NCBI GenBank assembly: GCA_964473555.1
Contig: CAYYPL010000002.1
Location: 1 to 64,000 of the forward strand
DNA from: UBA11400 sp964473555
Lineage (GTDB): Bacteria; Bacteroidota; Rhodothermia; Balneolales; HLUCCA01
Length of the DNA: 64,000 bases
Reading direction: 5' to 3'
The notes beneath the pieces were generated by a model. It was not told where the DNA came from, ran no database searches, and worked only from the letters and a program-made list of their open reading frames with translations. Below are positions 33,063-40,984 of the stretch, piece by piece (within the stretch, counting starts at the first letter, position 1; every line of letters starts with the position of its first letter). Position numbers and translations under genes: made by a program.

Positions 33063-36000
33063 TCAAGCAACTCAAAATACCGCTGTATCAGGCGCTGGTA
33101 CTCATCGCTGAATCGGGTGCCTCGATTTTCCTGCAGACCCCGTCGTATCTGCTCTCGCAGGGCCTCCAGGGTCAATTCGGTGGGACTCAGTCTGGGATTA
33201 ATGGCATCGGGCTGCCGACCACGCCGCTCTTCATCCTGTTCCCGTTCATTCAGCGCACGTTCGGCCTGAAGCATCCTGGACAATATATTCTGCTGTCGAG
33301 AAATCAACGTCCGATCAATCACGCCCCCCCGCAAATCGTTGATCGCATCTTCCATTTCTTCACTGATGCGCTGTAAATCGCTCATAAGCTGGTCACCAGA
33401 TCCCATTCCACCTCCCTGCTGCAACTGCTGTAACTGTCTTCGGATGTCGTTTTGCTGCCGGGCCATCTGATCCAGACGCTCCATTTGTCCCTGAAGCAAC
33501 CGTTCCCCCTGCAAATCGTTGATCATGTCCTGGATCTGCTGATTCAGCTGCTGCTGGTTACCAGAGATGTTCTGAAGTTGTTCGAGCATCTGCTCGGCCG
33601 ACATCCCTCCGGATCCGCTCCCACTTCCATCCTGATTCTGAATTGCCTCGAGTAAATCCGCAAGTAGCGAAGCTATCTCGTTGATACCCCCCAGTGCGAT
33701 CCGGCTTTCAGCAGTTGCCCGGTTCCGGTCACGCTCTGCCATCCATTGAATCGAAGTTTCCAGGTTTTTTAAAACCTCTACCTTTCGGGAATTTACCCTG
33801 TTTGGGAAAGACGGAATTTCGGCCGAAACCCGGTACAATGAATCCGTGATCTGAGAAAAATTACGGGTAATGTTTCGTTGTGTTCTGGCCAGTTCTATGA
33901 AAGCCGTAGATCCTTGAATGGCTTCTCCAGTCCGTGTTACAACATTTTCCTGCGCATCGGATAACAGTAACAAATACTGCATAATGCCCAGTAAGGCCTG
34001 AATATTGACCTGAACCCGCTGCTGATTCATCATGGCTTTGGTTTGCACCATGGATTGTTGCATCTGCTGGAGCTGATCCCGAATCTCCTGGCGGCGTTGC
34101 TGCTGCTGGGGACTGGATTCCTGTAGTTGTCCGTCTTGCTGCCGACTATCTTGCTGCCGACTATCTTGCTGCCCAGACTGTTCCTGAAGCTCGTTGATGT
34201 CTTCTTGTAAACGCTGGCTTGACTCCCGGATTCCTTCGTCGGTCTGCCCTTTCAACTGTTCGAGCTGTTCCTGAGCTCGTTGGGGCCCTCGTTCCTGCAG
34301 TCTGTCCAGTCTTTCAGGAAGGGTGTTCAACTCGTTTCGAATTTGCTCCTGCCGCTCCAGTTGTTCGTCCACTTCCGGTAACTCATCACCGATCAATGCC
34401 TCCTCACGTTTCGCCAAATCTTCCAGTATACTACTCATCCGATCTAGTTCGGCATTCATTTGCAGGGATTTGAACAACTCTGCGGTACGATTCAAACGCT
34501 CCTGAAACCGTTCTTCATTGAAGTCGATCTGCTCCAGTGCGTCCCGAATCATATTCTGATCTGCATTCTGAAGTCCATCTTGCAACGCTTTGAGTGCCTC
34601 CAAAATCGCCGGATCATCGATTTCTTGCATCAACTGTTGCAGTTCCTCATACATGCGCTGAGTCTCTTCAGATAATTCTGGTCCAGTTCTAACCTCTTCT
34701 GCCAACTCTTCGAACTGCTCCTGCAACTGCTCCAACTGCTCACTGAGTTGCTCTCGTTGCTCTCGAATGGCCTCTGCTTCGCGTGACTGTTCAATTGGAT
34801 TTTGCTGCTGCTCGGTGAGTTGCTGACGGAGTCGTTCCAAATCCTGTCGATTCTGATTATACGCCTCTTGAAACGACTCTAATGCATCAGCCAGATCCTG
34901 TTCCTGTTCCTCTTGTGCAAGAAGTGCGTCAGTAACCGAGCTGATTCGGATCGTTACCGTCGCCGATTGTGCCGTTTTGAAACCACCCGGACGATCATTA
35001 TCGGCCACTTCCACCCAAAATCGAACCACATCCAACGGGAACAGCCCAAATCCGGACACATCCCAGTCCAGCTGATCCACCGCCGCACGCTCTCCTGGCA
35101 CAGCCAACCGCACCGCCCCCGACTGCGTCCGGTTAGATCCATAAGACCGCTCAATCTCGTAACGCAACGAAGCCCTAGAGAACCCGAAATCATCGCTCAG
35201 CTGATACGTCACCGGAATAACCGACGGCTCCAAAACCGATATGTCACTCGCCGGATCAATCAACGAAGCTATCGGAAACTCATCCACCAACGGCTCGATG
35301 GTAAACGCAAACGTGTTCCTGTTCGCCAGCCCGTTCACATCGTTCATTTCAAACCACAGACTGTCCGCCCCAGCCACTTCAATCTCACCCCGAAACTCCA
35401 CATCTGCCCCCGTACCCAGCTCCACAAACCCCGAATCCCGTGACCATAACCTGACTTGCTCCACCATAGCATTCGTCCGACCCAAAATCATAACTCTGCT
35501 ACCCGGATATGCCTGTATACGGGTAAATGGGTACCTGATCACTTCACGATCAAGCCGGGCGTGGGGTGGCGGAACCACAGTCAACTCCAGAGAACTGAAT
35601 CTGGGCAACAACTGCACGTCCAACCGATACACGTCACTTTGATACCCGTCCATGCGGACCTGATAATCAAAGTCGTCGAAAACAAGCGTAACCACCGTAC
35701 GAAACCCTCCGGCAGGTCCGGCATCCATCCGGACTTCCCGAAACGTGTCTTCTGCATCGGTTTTAAGAGCTAAAACGACTCGCTCAGGCACCTCATCAGA
35801 AAACTGTACCGTGATTTCAACATCGGTGCCTTGCTCTATGACTTTATTTCCAGGGGTAACCAAAAACTCAAAGGGATTCGGACGCTCAAATTGTGTTCCC
35901 GCCAGAAGTACGCGCGTCACGGTACCTGGCTGAAATGCACTCATCAGCCCGGCAAGTACAACCCCTGCCCCGAACAACACTCCCGCCGCCCGACGTGCCG

Positions 36001-36457
36001 CGCTGAACGTGTGCTCACGGACAAACTTCTCCAAGTCTGAATCGAGTTTCTCACGCGATATCAGCTCAAGGTTCTGGCGGACAGCTGCTTTGTGGAAATC
36101 TGATTGTTCCGTCTCGGGGGTTTCTGTCAAATCAATCAGATATCGTACCGGTGCCTGGTCAAACCGGTCTGTAAACTGCCAAATCGTGTTATTAAGAGAG
36201 TCGTGTTTGAGATAGCGCACCAACCAAATTCCGAGACCGATCAGAATAACCGTAAACACACCCCAAATGGATAATTTTGCCGCTGGCGACATCCAAAGCG
36301 AATGCTCGAGCAAAGAAAAGAAGAAGAATCCAAGCCCAAAAGTGCCGAAAACGGTAAGTAAAATAGCCCACAACCGCGCCTTACCTAGCCTATTCCAGGC
36401 AGACTGAACGAACAATCGTACCAAATCGGGAGAAAATGTGGACTCCGACACCTTCAT
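33044..36457 (-). CDS. DUF4175-type membrane protein with long coiled coil
   Basis: 1137 residues. Membrane segments near 30-50, 60-80 and 155-175; then about 300 residues of beta-rich extracytoplasmic domain (residues 190-480), followed by some 600 residues of charged, glutamine-rich coiled coil (from LLAQEEQEQDLADALESF onward) containing QQDSRQQDSRQQDGQL, encoded by near-perfect 15-bp DNA repeats at 34139-34172. The layout fits the DUF4175 family found next to MoxR/BatA-type genes in Bacteroidota. Probably an envelope-anchored scaffold; function unknown. It follows the MBL hydrolase gene by 7 bp. Confidence 0.8.
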   Translation of the reverse strand: MKVSESTFSPDLVRLFVQSAWNRLGKARLWAILLTVFGTFGLGFFFFSLLEHSLWMSPAAKLSIWGVFTVILIGLGIWLVRYLKHDSLNNTIWQFTDRFDQAPVRYLIDLTETPETEQSDFHKAAVRQNLELISREKLDSDLEKFVREHTFSAARRAAGVLFGAGVVLAGLMSAFQPGTVTRVLLAGTQFERPNPFEFLVTPGNKVIEQGTDVEITVQFSDEVPERVVLALKTDAEDTFREVRMDAGPAGGFRTVVTLVFDDFDYQVRMDGYQSDVYRLDVQLLPRFSSLELTVVPPPHARLDREVIRYPFTRIQAYPGSRVMILGRTNAMVEQVRLWSRDSGFVELGTGADVEFRGEIEVAGADSLWFEMNDVNGLANRNTFAFTIEPLVDEFPIASLIDPASDISVLEPSVIPVTYQLSDDFGFSRASLRYEIERSYGSNRTQSGAVRLAVPGERAAVDQLDWDVSGFGLFPLDVVRFWVEVADNDRPGGFKTAQSATVTIRISSVTDALLAQEEQEQDLADALESFQEAYNQNRQDLERLRQQLTEQQQNPIEQSREAEAIREQREQLSEQLEQLQEQFEELAEEVRTGPELSEETQRMYEELQQLMQEIDDPAILEALKALQDGLQNADQNMIRDALEQIDFNEERFQERLNRTAELFKSLQMNAELDRMSSILEDLAKREEALIGDELPEVDEQLERQEQIRNELNTLPERLDRLQERGPQRAQEQLEQLKGQTDEGIRESSQRLQEDINELQEQSGQQDSRQQDSRQQDGQLQESSPQQQQRRQEIRDQLQQMQQSMVQTKAMMNQQRVQVNIQALLGIMQYLLLLSDAQENVVTRTGEAIQGSTAFIELARTQRNITRNFSQITDSLYRVSAEIPSFPNRVNSRKVEVLKNLETSIQWMAERDRNRATAESRIALGGINEIASLLADLLEAIQNQDGSGSGSGGMSAEQMLEQLQNISGNQQQLNQQIQDMINDLQGERLLQGQMERLDQMARQQNDIRRQLQQLQQGGGMGSGDQLMSDLQRISEEMEDAINDLRGGVIDRTLISRQQNILSRMLQAERALNEREQDEERRGRQPDAINPRLSPTELTLEALREQIRRGLQENRGTRFSDEYQRLIQRYFELLERADER

Positions 36458-36464
36458 GCAGGCC

Positions 36465-37334
36465 TTACAGGCTTTCCAGGGTTAAAAACTCACTGGCCGA
36501 ATAGTTTTTGCCATCGAATTCCACACGAATCACCTCGTGATGGGCGTCGTGCTCAAGGAAAAAGTTCCAGTTTTCATCGGCCGCTTGACGTAATAAACGC
36601 TCGCGTTCTTCCATTGTTGTGACTGGATACATGTCGTAGCCCATGACCCAGGGCACCGGGACGTGAGCATAGGTCGGGAAAAGGTCAGCGGCAAAAACCA
36701 GCTTCCGGTCGCCATCTTCGAGCACCGGCAGCTGCTGTCCCAGTGAGTGTCCATTTACGATCATGGTATAAAAACCTTCCTCTAAAACATGACTTCCATT
36801 GATCAAAATGAGACGATGGTGTCGCGCAATGGGTTCGATATTTTCACGCAAAAACGAAGCTTTTTCACGTTGATTCGGTTTAGTGGCGGTGTCCCACTGC
36901 GACTTGGTCACCCAAAGATTGGCATTTGGAAACAGCAGTTCAGATTCACCAGTTGAGTTGTAAGCCGACGTCCCTCCGCAATGATCAAAATGTAGATGTG
37001 TGAATACAATATCGGTTACATCACCACGATCCAGACCAAGTTTGTTCAGGCCGCTTTCCAGGGTTCCCTGAGAAAAATCTACACCATAAATCCTGTTCAT
37101 CTTCTCATCAAATTTGGTCCCGATCCCAGTGTCAATGAGATACACACGGTCAGTTGCTTTGGACTGGATCACCAACGACCGCATCCCCATCGGAATCCGG
37201 TTCATGTCGTCAGATTCAATCTTTTTTGACCAAAGCGTTTTCGGTACAACGCCGAACATCGCTCCACCATCGAGCCTGAATAGTCCGGTCTGAATCGAGT
37301 TTATGGTGTATCCACCAAAAGAAATACCTTTCAT
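36465..37334 (-). CDS. Metallo-beta-lactamase-fold hydrolase
   Basis: 289 residues. The metal-binding motif is intact: FTHLHFDHCGG near residue 107 (HxHxDH), with further ligands in VNGHSLGQQ near 173 and FAADLFPTY near 193, and LEHDAHHEV near 258. The size and the LIDTGIGTKFDEKM segment near 66 resemble lactonase/glyoxalase-like members rather than true beta-lactamases. Substrate unknown. Upstream on the same strand is the MerR regulator, 11 bp away. Confidence 0.9.
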   Translation of the reverse strand: MKGISFGGYTINSIQTGLFRLDGGAMFGVVPKTLWSKKIESDDMNRIPMGMRSLVIQSKATDRVYLIDTGIGTKFDEKMNRIYGVDFSQGTLESGLNKLGLDRGDVTDIVFTHLHFDHCGGTSAYNSTGESELLFPNANLWVTKSQWDTATKPNQREKASFLRENIEPIARHHRLILINGSHVLEEGFYTMIVNGHSLGQQLPVLEDGDRKLVFAADLFPTYAHVPVPWVMGYDMYPVTTMEERERLLRQAADENWNFFLEHDAHHEVIRVEFDGKNYSASEFLTLESL

Positions 37335-37345
37335 GGAGACTAAAA

Positions 37346-37666
37346 TCAGAGTTTATCGAGGATGGATTGTAAAAAGAAGCGGATCTCCTTGAGTTCCCGT
37401 TGCACGTGAAGGGGTATGGGTTCGCTGGCGTATTCAGCAATACCCTTAATTTCTTTTCGTGCACCTGCAGTACTGAATTTTTTATCACGGATCAATTCTT
37501 TCAATCGGAGTACCACTTCCAGGTCTTTTTCGGAGTATAGTCTTTTACCTGCCTTATTTTTCAATGGATTCAGGTCAGGAAACTGGGTTTCCCAATAGCG
37601 TAACACATGCGTTTTAACCCCTGCCAGGGAGCTGACTTCTCCGATTGAGTAAAACAGTTTTTTCAT
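37346..37666 (-). CDS. MerR-family transcriptional regulator
   Basis: 106 residues from ATG 37666; the open frame upstream overlaps the divergent glycosyltransferase and is rejected. MerR helix-turn-helix: YSIGEVSSLAGVKTHVLRYWETQFPDLNP with RLYSEKDLEVVLRLKELI. The short C-terminus after residue 75 has no effector domain or metal cysteines. This small-MerR form is common in Bacteroidota. Probably heads an operon with the MBL hydrolase and DUF4175 genes. Confidence 0.9.
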   Translation of the reverse strand: MKKLFYSIGEVSSLAGVKTHVLRYWETQFPDLNPLKNKAGKRLYSEKDLEVVLRLKELIRDKKFSTAGARKEIKGIAEYASEPIPLHVQRELKEIRFFLQSILDKL

Positions 37667-37724
37667 GACGTCCTTTAGCCCGCGATTTTGTAAATTAACG
37701 CATTGAAAATCAATATTAACCGCC

Positions 37725-38714
37725 TTGAACCAACAACCGTTGTCCGACAGTTCACCCGAATATAACAAATCCTCTTCAGACAAATCGCCTGAAGTTAGCA
37801 TTGTGGTTCCCTTGCTCAATGAAGAAGAATCGTTGCGGGAACTCGCCCATCAGATTCGCGCTGCCGTGGAACCCCGTTTCAGCTACGAAGTCATCTTTGT
37901 GGACGATGGTTCCAGCGACAAATCCTGGCTCGTGATCGCTGAATTGGCTTCACAGGATTCCCGCATTTGCGGGATTCGTTTCAGACGCAATTACGGCAAA
38001 AGTTCGGCACTACAAAAAGGATTCGAACGCGCTCGTGGTCAGTACATTGCGACAATGGACGCTGATTTACAGGATGACCCTAAAGAAGTACCATTGATGA
38101 TTGATCAGCTAAATCAGCAAGGACTCGATTTAGTGAGTGGTTGGAAAAAAGTGAGACATGATCCAATCAGCAAAACTATCCCTTCACGCTTTTTCAATAA
38201 AGTAACCTCAATGATTTCTGGAATTGATATCCACGATTTCAACTGCGGACTCAAAGTATATCGGCGCGAAGTGATCGATTCATTGATTATTTACGGTGAA
38301 ATGCACCGATATATTCCCGTATTGGCCAAATGGGAAGGTTTTTCACGAGTAGGAGAGAAGGTGGTGCAACATCACGCCCGAAAGTATGGAAAGACTAAAT
38401 TCGGACTCTCACGTTTTTTGAACGGGTTTCTTGACTTAATCACCTTGCTATTTATACATGTCTATTTTCAGCGTCCGATGCACTTTTTTGGTTCCGTAGG
38501 AGTTGGCTTTCTGGCAGCTGGTACTGTCATTACCGGGTATTTGGTGGTGATGCGCATCTTTTTTGAGCAGTATTTGTCGAATCGGCCTCTGTTACTGTTC
38601 GGCATATTGTTATTGGTATTGGGACTCCAATTCTTCTCGGTTGGATTCCTGGGTGAAATGATGAACAAAGCCCGTGCCAAAGAACGAAACGTAAACATCC
38701 GGGAGATGATATAA
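37725..38714 (+). CDS. Family 2 glycosyltransferase, DPM1/GtrB-like
   Basis: 329 residues. GT2 domain begins SIVVPLLNEEESL near residue 25; EVIFVDDGSSDKSW near 55 and ATMDADLQDDP near 107 are the nucleotide-sugar and metal sites. Two C-terminal membrane helices (about 245-270 and 285-310) make it a GtrB/ArnC-like enzyme that moves a sugar to polyprenyl phosphate. The apparent start is TTG 37725, 58 bp from the divergent MerR start; no upstream ATG fits. Followed after 3 bp by the methyltransferase. Confidence 0.9.
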   Translation: MNQQPLSDSSPEYNKSSSDKSPEVSIVVPLLNEEESLRELAHQIRAAVEPRFSYEVIFVDDGSSDKSWLVIAELASQDSRICGIRFRRNYGKSSALQKGFERARGQYIATMDADLQDDPKEVPLMIDQLNQQGLDLVSGWKKVRHDPISKTIPSRFFNKVTSMISGIDIHDFNCGLKVYRREVIDSLIIYGEMHRYIPVLAKWEGFSRVGEKVVQHHARKYGKTKFGLSRFLNGFLDLITLLFIHVYFQRPMHFFGSVGVGFLAAGTVITGYLVVMRIFFEQYLSNRPLLLFGILLLVLGLQFFSVGFLGEMMNKARAKERNVNIREMI

Positions 38715-38717
38715 ACC

Positions 38718-39560
38718 ATGAGTCAGATCGCTTACGATCCTGTAAAGGACTCCTTTGCTGCATTTATCCGAAAAAATCGACCATTACGGAGTCTTTTTTA
38801 TGCGCTGCTTGACTTGTTTTTTCTGAGAAGCTGGTTTGTCAGGAGGGCTTTGCGAAATTGGTACTCAGATCATTATGGAGATGCCATGATTGCACTCAAA
38901 GGGCTACGCATACTGGATGCAGGTTGTGGATTCGGTCAGTATGATCAATTCATGCTCAGAACGTTCAGTAAAATTCGAATCGATGCCATTGATGTGAAGC
39001 AAGACTATCTGGATGACTGCAGGCATTACTTCAAAAAAGAAATAAAACGAGACCGAATCGATTTTGAACAAATGGATCTGTTGGAGCCTGATTTCCGGAA
39101 AAACTATGATCTGGTCTTGTGTGTGGACGTCATGGAACATATCCACGAGGATATCAAAGTGCTTAAGAACCTGGCAGCTGCTATGAAACCGGAGTCCACG
39201 TTCATCATGCATTCACCCTCCCACTATGCCGAAGACGATGCTGGCGGAGACGACAGTTTTGTCGGTGAGCATGCGCGTCCGGGATACAGCAAAGATGAGA
39301 TAGCGGCTAAGCTACGAGAAGCTGGCATGGAACCCGTTGAACTGAAATATACCTATGGTTGGGCTGGACACACAGCCTGGGTCATTTTGATCAAATGGCC
39401 TATGCTTTGGATCAACAAAATTGGAAAAACCGCACTTTTATTGATGCTTCCGTGGTATGTGCTCACACTGATTCCTGGCTTACTCCTGATGAGTCTGGAC
39501 ATGATCGGTGATCATAAAAAAGGTACTGGGATTTTAGTAGTAGCGCGCAAGCAGAACTAG
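38718..39560 (+). CDS. Class I SAM-dependent methyltransferase, membrane-associated
   Basis: 280 residues. Motif I LRILDAGCGFGQYDQF near residue 60, acidic IDAIDVKQDYLDD near 90, and DLVLCVDVMEHIHED near 132 define a Methyltransf_11-type fold. A C-terminal hydrophobic helix (MLPWYVLTLIPGLLLMSLD) would tie it to the membrane beside the upstream glycosyltransferase, so the pair may work on a lipid-linked glycan (inference). The TAG stop is in the left arm of a strong hairpin. Confidence 0.87.
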   Translation: MSQIAYDPVKDSFAAFIRKNRPLRSLFYALLDLFFLRSWFVRRALRNWYSDHYGDAMIALKGLRILDAGCGFGQYDQFMLRTFSKIRIDAIDVKQDYLDDCRHYFKKEIKRDRIDFEQMDLLEPDFRKNYDLVLCVDVMEHIHEDIKVLKNLAAAMKPESTFIMHSPSHYAEDDAGGDDSFVGEHARPGYSKDEIAAKLREAGMEPVELKYTYGWAGHTAWVILIKWPMLWINKIGKTALLLMLPWYVLTLIPGLLLMSLDMIGDHKKGTGILVVARKQN

Positions 39561-39583
39561 CTGCTGGACAGCTAGTTCTGCTT
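39549..39583 (+). terminator. Strong hairpin at the methyltransferase stop codon
   Basis: Perfect 15-bp arms (AAGCAGAACTAGCTG and its complement) with a CTGGA loop. No T run follows, but heptad units of the plus strand start 4 bp later. Probably a terminator or 3'-end stabiliser. Confidence 0.6.
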
Positions 39584-39586
39584 GTC

Positions 39587-39642
39587 GAAAACGGTAAAGT
39601 GGATAGTGAAAAAAGATAAGTGATAATCGATAAGAGATGGAC
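39587..39642 (+). repeat. Heptad array, left border of second four-helix-bundle element
   Basis: Eight in-phase units: GAAAACG, GTAAAGT, GGATAGT, GAAAAAA, GATAAGT, GATAATC, GATAAGA, GATGGAC. It ends 3 bp before the ancestral stop of the four-helix-bundle gene. Confidence 0.88.
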
Positions 39643-39645
39643 GTC

Positions 39646-40004
39646 TCATTTTTTCTCAAGGTGAACTATCAATCCGAAGATCATTCTTCGGATTTTTGTA
39701 GTGCTCTCTAGCATACGGTTCACATCAATCGAAATCTCACCAACTTTGTTTGCAAAATAAGTTGTGATTGCGCTTCGTAGAGCGAGCCTACTGCAATTCT
39801 CAGAAATCTTATGAACTCCTTATTATAAGTTCTTCCGAATCCTTCTGCAATGTTTGACGAGATCGAAAGTGTTGATCTGAGAAGTTGATTCTTTAGGCCA
39901 AAATCATTAATTGATTTTATTGTTGGATAGTATTCCGCTGCAAAATCCATCGATTCAGTCCAAACAGAAAGTCTATCTAATGGGTTTGTTTCTTTGTTTT
40001 CCAT
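39646..40004 (-). pseudogene. Four-helix-bundle protein gene with frameshift
   Basis: As read, the frame from ATG 40004 gives about 94 residues and stops at 39720. It matches the gene at 8462 throughout (SNIAEGFGRTYNKEFIRFLRIAVGSLYEAQSQL), but the frame breaks after SQLI. Adding one base in the A4 run at 39754-39757 (plus strand) restores a full-length ending, FANKVGEISIDVNR then TKIRRMIFGLIVHLEKK, with stop at 39646-39648. So it is a one-base deletion in a homopolymer: a real mutation or an assembly error. Enclosed by inverted heptad arrays of GATAAG/GAGAAG units. Confidence 0.85.
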
Positions 40005-40060
40005 ATCTACAAGTGTCAAAAAACTCGTAATCCTTACAATAAACGAACAAATTCCACATA
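40005..40060 (-). promoter_or_regulatory. Conserved leader of four-helix-bundle gene
   Basis: Read on the minus strand it shares three blocks, in order and at the same spacing, with 8406-8461: TGTGGAATTTGT, TGTAAGGA and GACACTTGTAGAT just before the ATG. TGTAAGGA could act as a ribosome binding region; the other blocks could be promoter or element-specific sequence. Confidence 0.7.
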
Positions 40061-40073
40061 AAAATTCTAAACT

Positions 40074-40115
40074 CTCGAACTCTTCTCTCTTCTCTCTTCT
40101 CTTTTATCCCTTATC
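40074..40115 (-). repeat. Heptad array, right border of second four-helix-bundle element
   Basis: Minus-strand units GATAAGG, GATAAAA, GAGAAGA, GAGAAGA, GAGAAGA, GTTCGAG. Inverted with respect to 39587-39642. It stops 4 bp before the terminator of the tRNA cluster. Confidence 0.85.
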
Positions 40116-40118
40116 TAC

Positions 40119-40163
40119 AACTAAAAAAGCCCAATAAGCTATGCTTATCGGGCTTTTTTAGTT
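40119..40163. terminator. Bidirectional intrinsic terminator of tRNA cluster
   Basis: Hairpin with GCCC/GGGC and ATAAGC/GCTTAT stems, one A-C mismatch and a TAT loop, flanked by A6 and T6 runs. It lies directly after the last tRNA gene on the minus strand. Confidence 0.9.
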
Positions 40164-40164
40164 G

Positions 40165-40237
40165 TACCGCGTACGGGATTCGAACCCGTGCTAACGCCGT
40201 GAAAGGGCGCCGTCCTAGGCCTCTAGACGAACGCGGC
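40165..40237 (-). tRNA. tRNA-Glu (TTC), copy 2
   Basis: Cloverleaf read on the minus strand: acceptor GCCGCGT/ACGCGGT with a G-T first pair, D arm TCTAGAGGCCTAGGA, anticodon loop CTTTCAC giving TTC, T arm CGGGTTCGAATCCCG. CCA is not encoded. Identical to the gene at 40354-40426. Confidence 0.95.
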
Positions 40238-40258
40238 ATGAATGATGATGCAAAATGG

Positions 40259-40333
40259 GGAGCCTGATGGGGCTTGAACCCACGACCTCCAGGGCCACAA
40301 CCTGGCACTCTAACCAACTGAGCTACAGGCTCC
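40259..40333 (-). tRNA. tRNA-His (GTG)
   Basis: Anticodon loop TTGTGGC gives GTG. An extra G at -1 pairs with C73, giving the eight-pair acceptor stem (G-GAGCCTG with CAGGCTC-C) that is the identity mark of tRNA-His. Confidence 0.96.
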
Positions 40334-40353
40334 GTCAAACAAAAAAAATCGAG

Positions 40354-40426
40354 TACCGCGTACGGGATTCGAACCCGTGCTAACGCCGTGAAAGGGCGCC
40401 GTCCTAGGCCTCTAGACGAACGCGGC
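40354..40426 (-). tRNA. tRNA-Glu (TTC), copy 1
   Basis: Same 73-nt sequence as the gene at 40165-40237, anticodon TTC. The two copies flank tRNA-His as direct repeats. Confidence 0.95.
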
Positions 40427-40459
40427 ATTAGGTTTTAACTCTTATTTAGACCTATTTGG

Positions 40460-40530
40460 AGGCGACAGGCGGGTTCGAACCGCCGTACGAGGTTTTGCAG
40501 ACCTCTGCCTAACCACTCGGCCATGTCGCC
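40460..40530 (-). tRNA. tRNA-Cys (GCA)
   Basis: Acceptor GGCGACA/TGTCGCC, anticodon loop CTGCAAA giving GCA, T arm GGCGGTTCGAACCCGCC; discriminator T (U73), as expected for tRNA-Cys. Confidence 0.95.
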
Positions 40531-40538
40531 ATGCGATG

Positions 40539-40612
40539 TACGCCCGACAGGAATCGAACCTGTAACCTACTGCTTAGAAGGCAGTTGCTCTATCCGATTG
40601 AGCTACGGGCGC
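40539..40612 (-). tRNA. tRNA-Arg (TCT)
   Basis: Acceptor GCGCCCG/CGGGCGT, D arm AGCTCAATCGGATAGAGC, anticodon loop CTTCTAA giving TCT (reads AGA/AGG), T loop TTCGATT. Confidence 0.95.
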
Positions 40613-40632
40613 TCAAACGTGTTGAAATGTGG

Positions 40633-40706
40633 TCGGGGCGACAGGATTTGAACCTGCGACCCTCTGCTCCCAAAGCAGATGCGCTACCGGGCTGCGCTAC
40701 GCCCCG
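40633..40706 (-). tRNA. tRNA-Pro (TGG)
   Basis: Acceptor CGGGGCG/CGCCCCG, anticodon loop TTTGGGA giving TGG, T arm GCAGGTTCAAATCCTGT. First gene of the minus-strand Pro-Arg-Cys-Glu-His-Glu cluster. A TTGACA on the minus strand at 40829-40824 may belong to the cluster promoter. Confidence 0.95.
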
Positions 40707-40835
40707 ATTTTTAAAAAAAACAATTCCAACCAACATGTTTCAGCGTACTTACTGCCTTCCAAAACCATTGAGTGTGAACCCAACTTGAATCGGCTTTCAA
40801 TGTTGACCATTGCATATTCATTCTGTCAAAGAACG

Positions 40836-40862
40836 ACACAAAATTGTGGTTAAATTTTGTGT
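40836..40862. terminator. AT-rich inverted repeat between GT4 and tRNA cluster
   Basis: Perfect 10-bp arms ACACAAAATT and AATTTTGTGT around a 7-base loop. It lies about 120 bp after the GT4 stop and just upstream of the possible tRNA promoter, so it could be a weak terminator or an operator. Nothing else is seen in 40707-40984. Confidence 0.4.
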
Positions 40863-40984
40863 GTCAAGAAAGGCTAAAATACGGAGAGTTCTACTTGAAG
40901 TCAATAAAAAGTGTTTGTTCTAACGATAAAAACACCTTTGCTTAGGCCTTACCAACACGTGTTCTAAAAGAATAACGAATACAG

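Noticed and set aside
33044..36457. Plus-strand frames such as 34913-35443 opposite the DUF4175 gene
   Set aside because: They are antisense shadows of a long, well-supported coding sequence with membrane and coiled-coil character.
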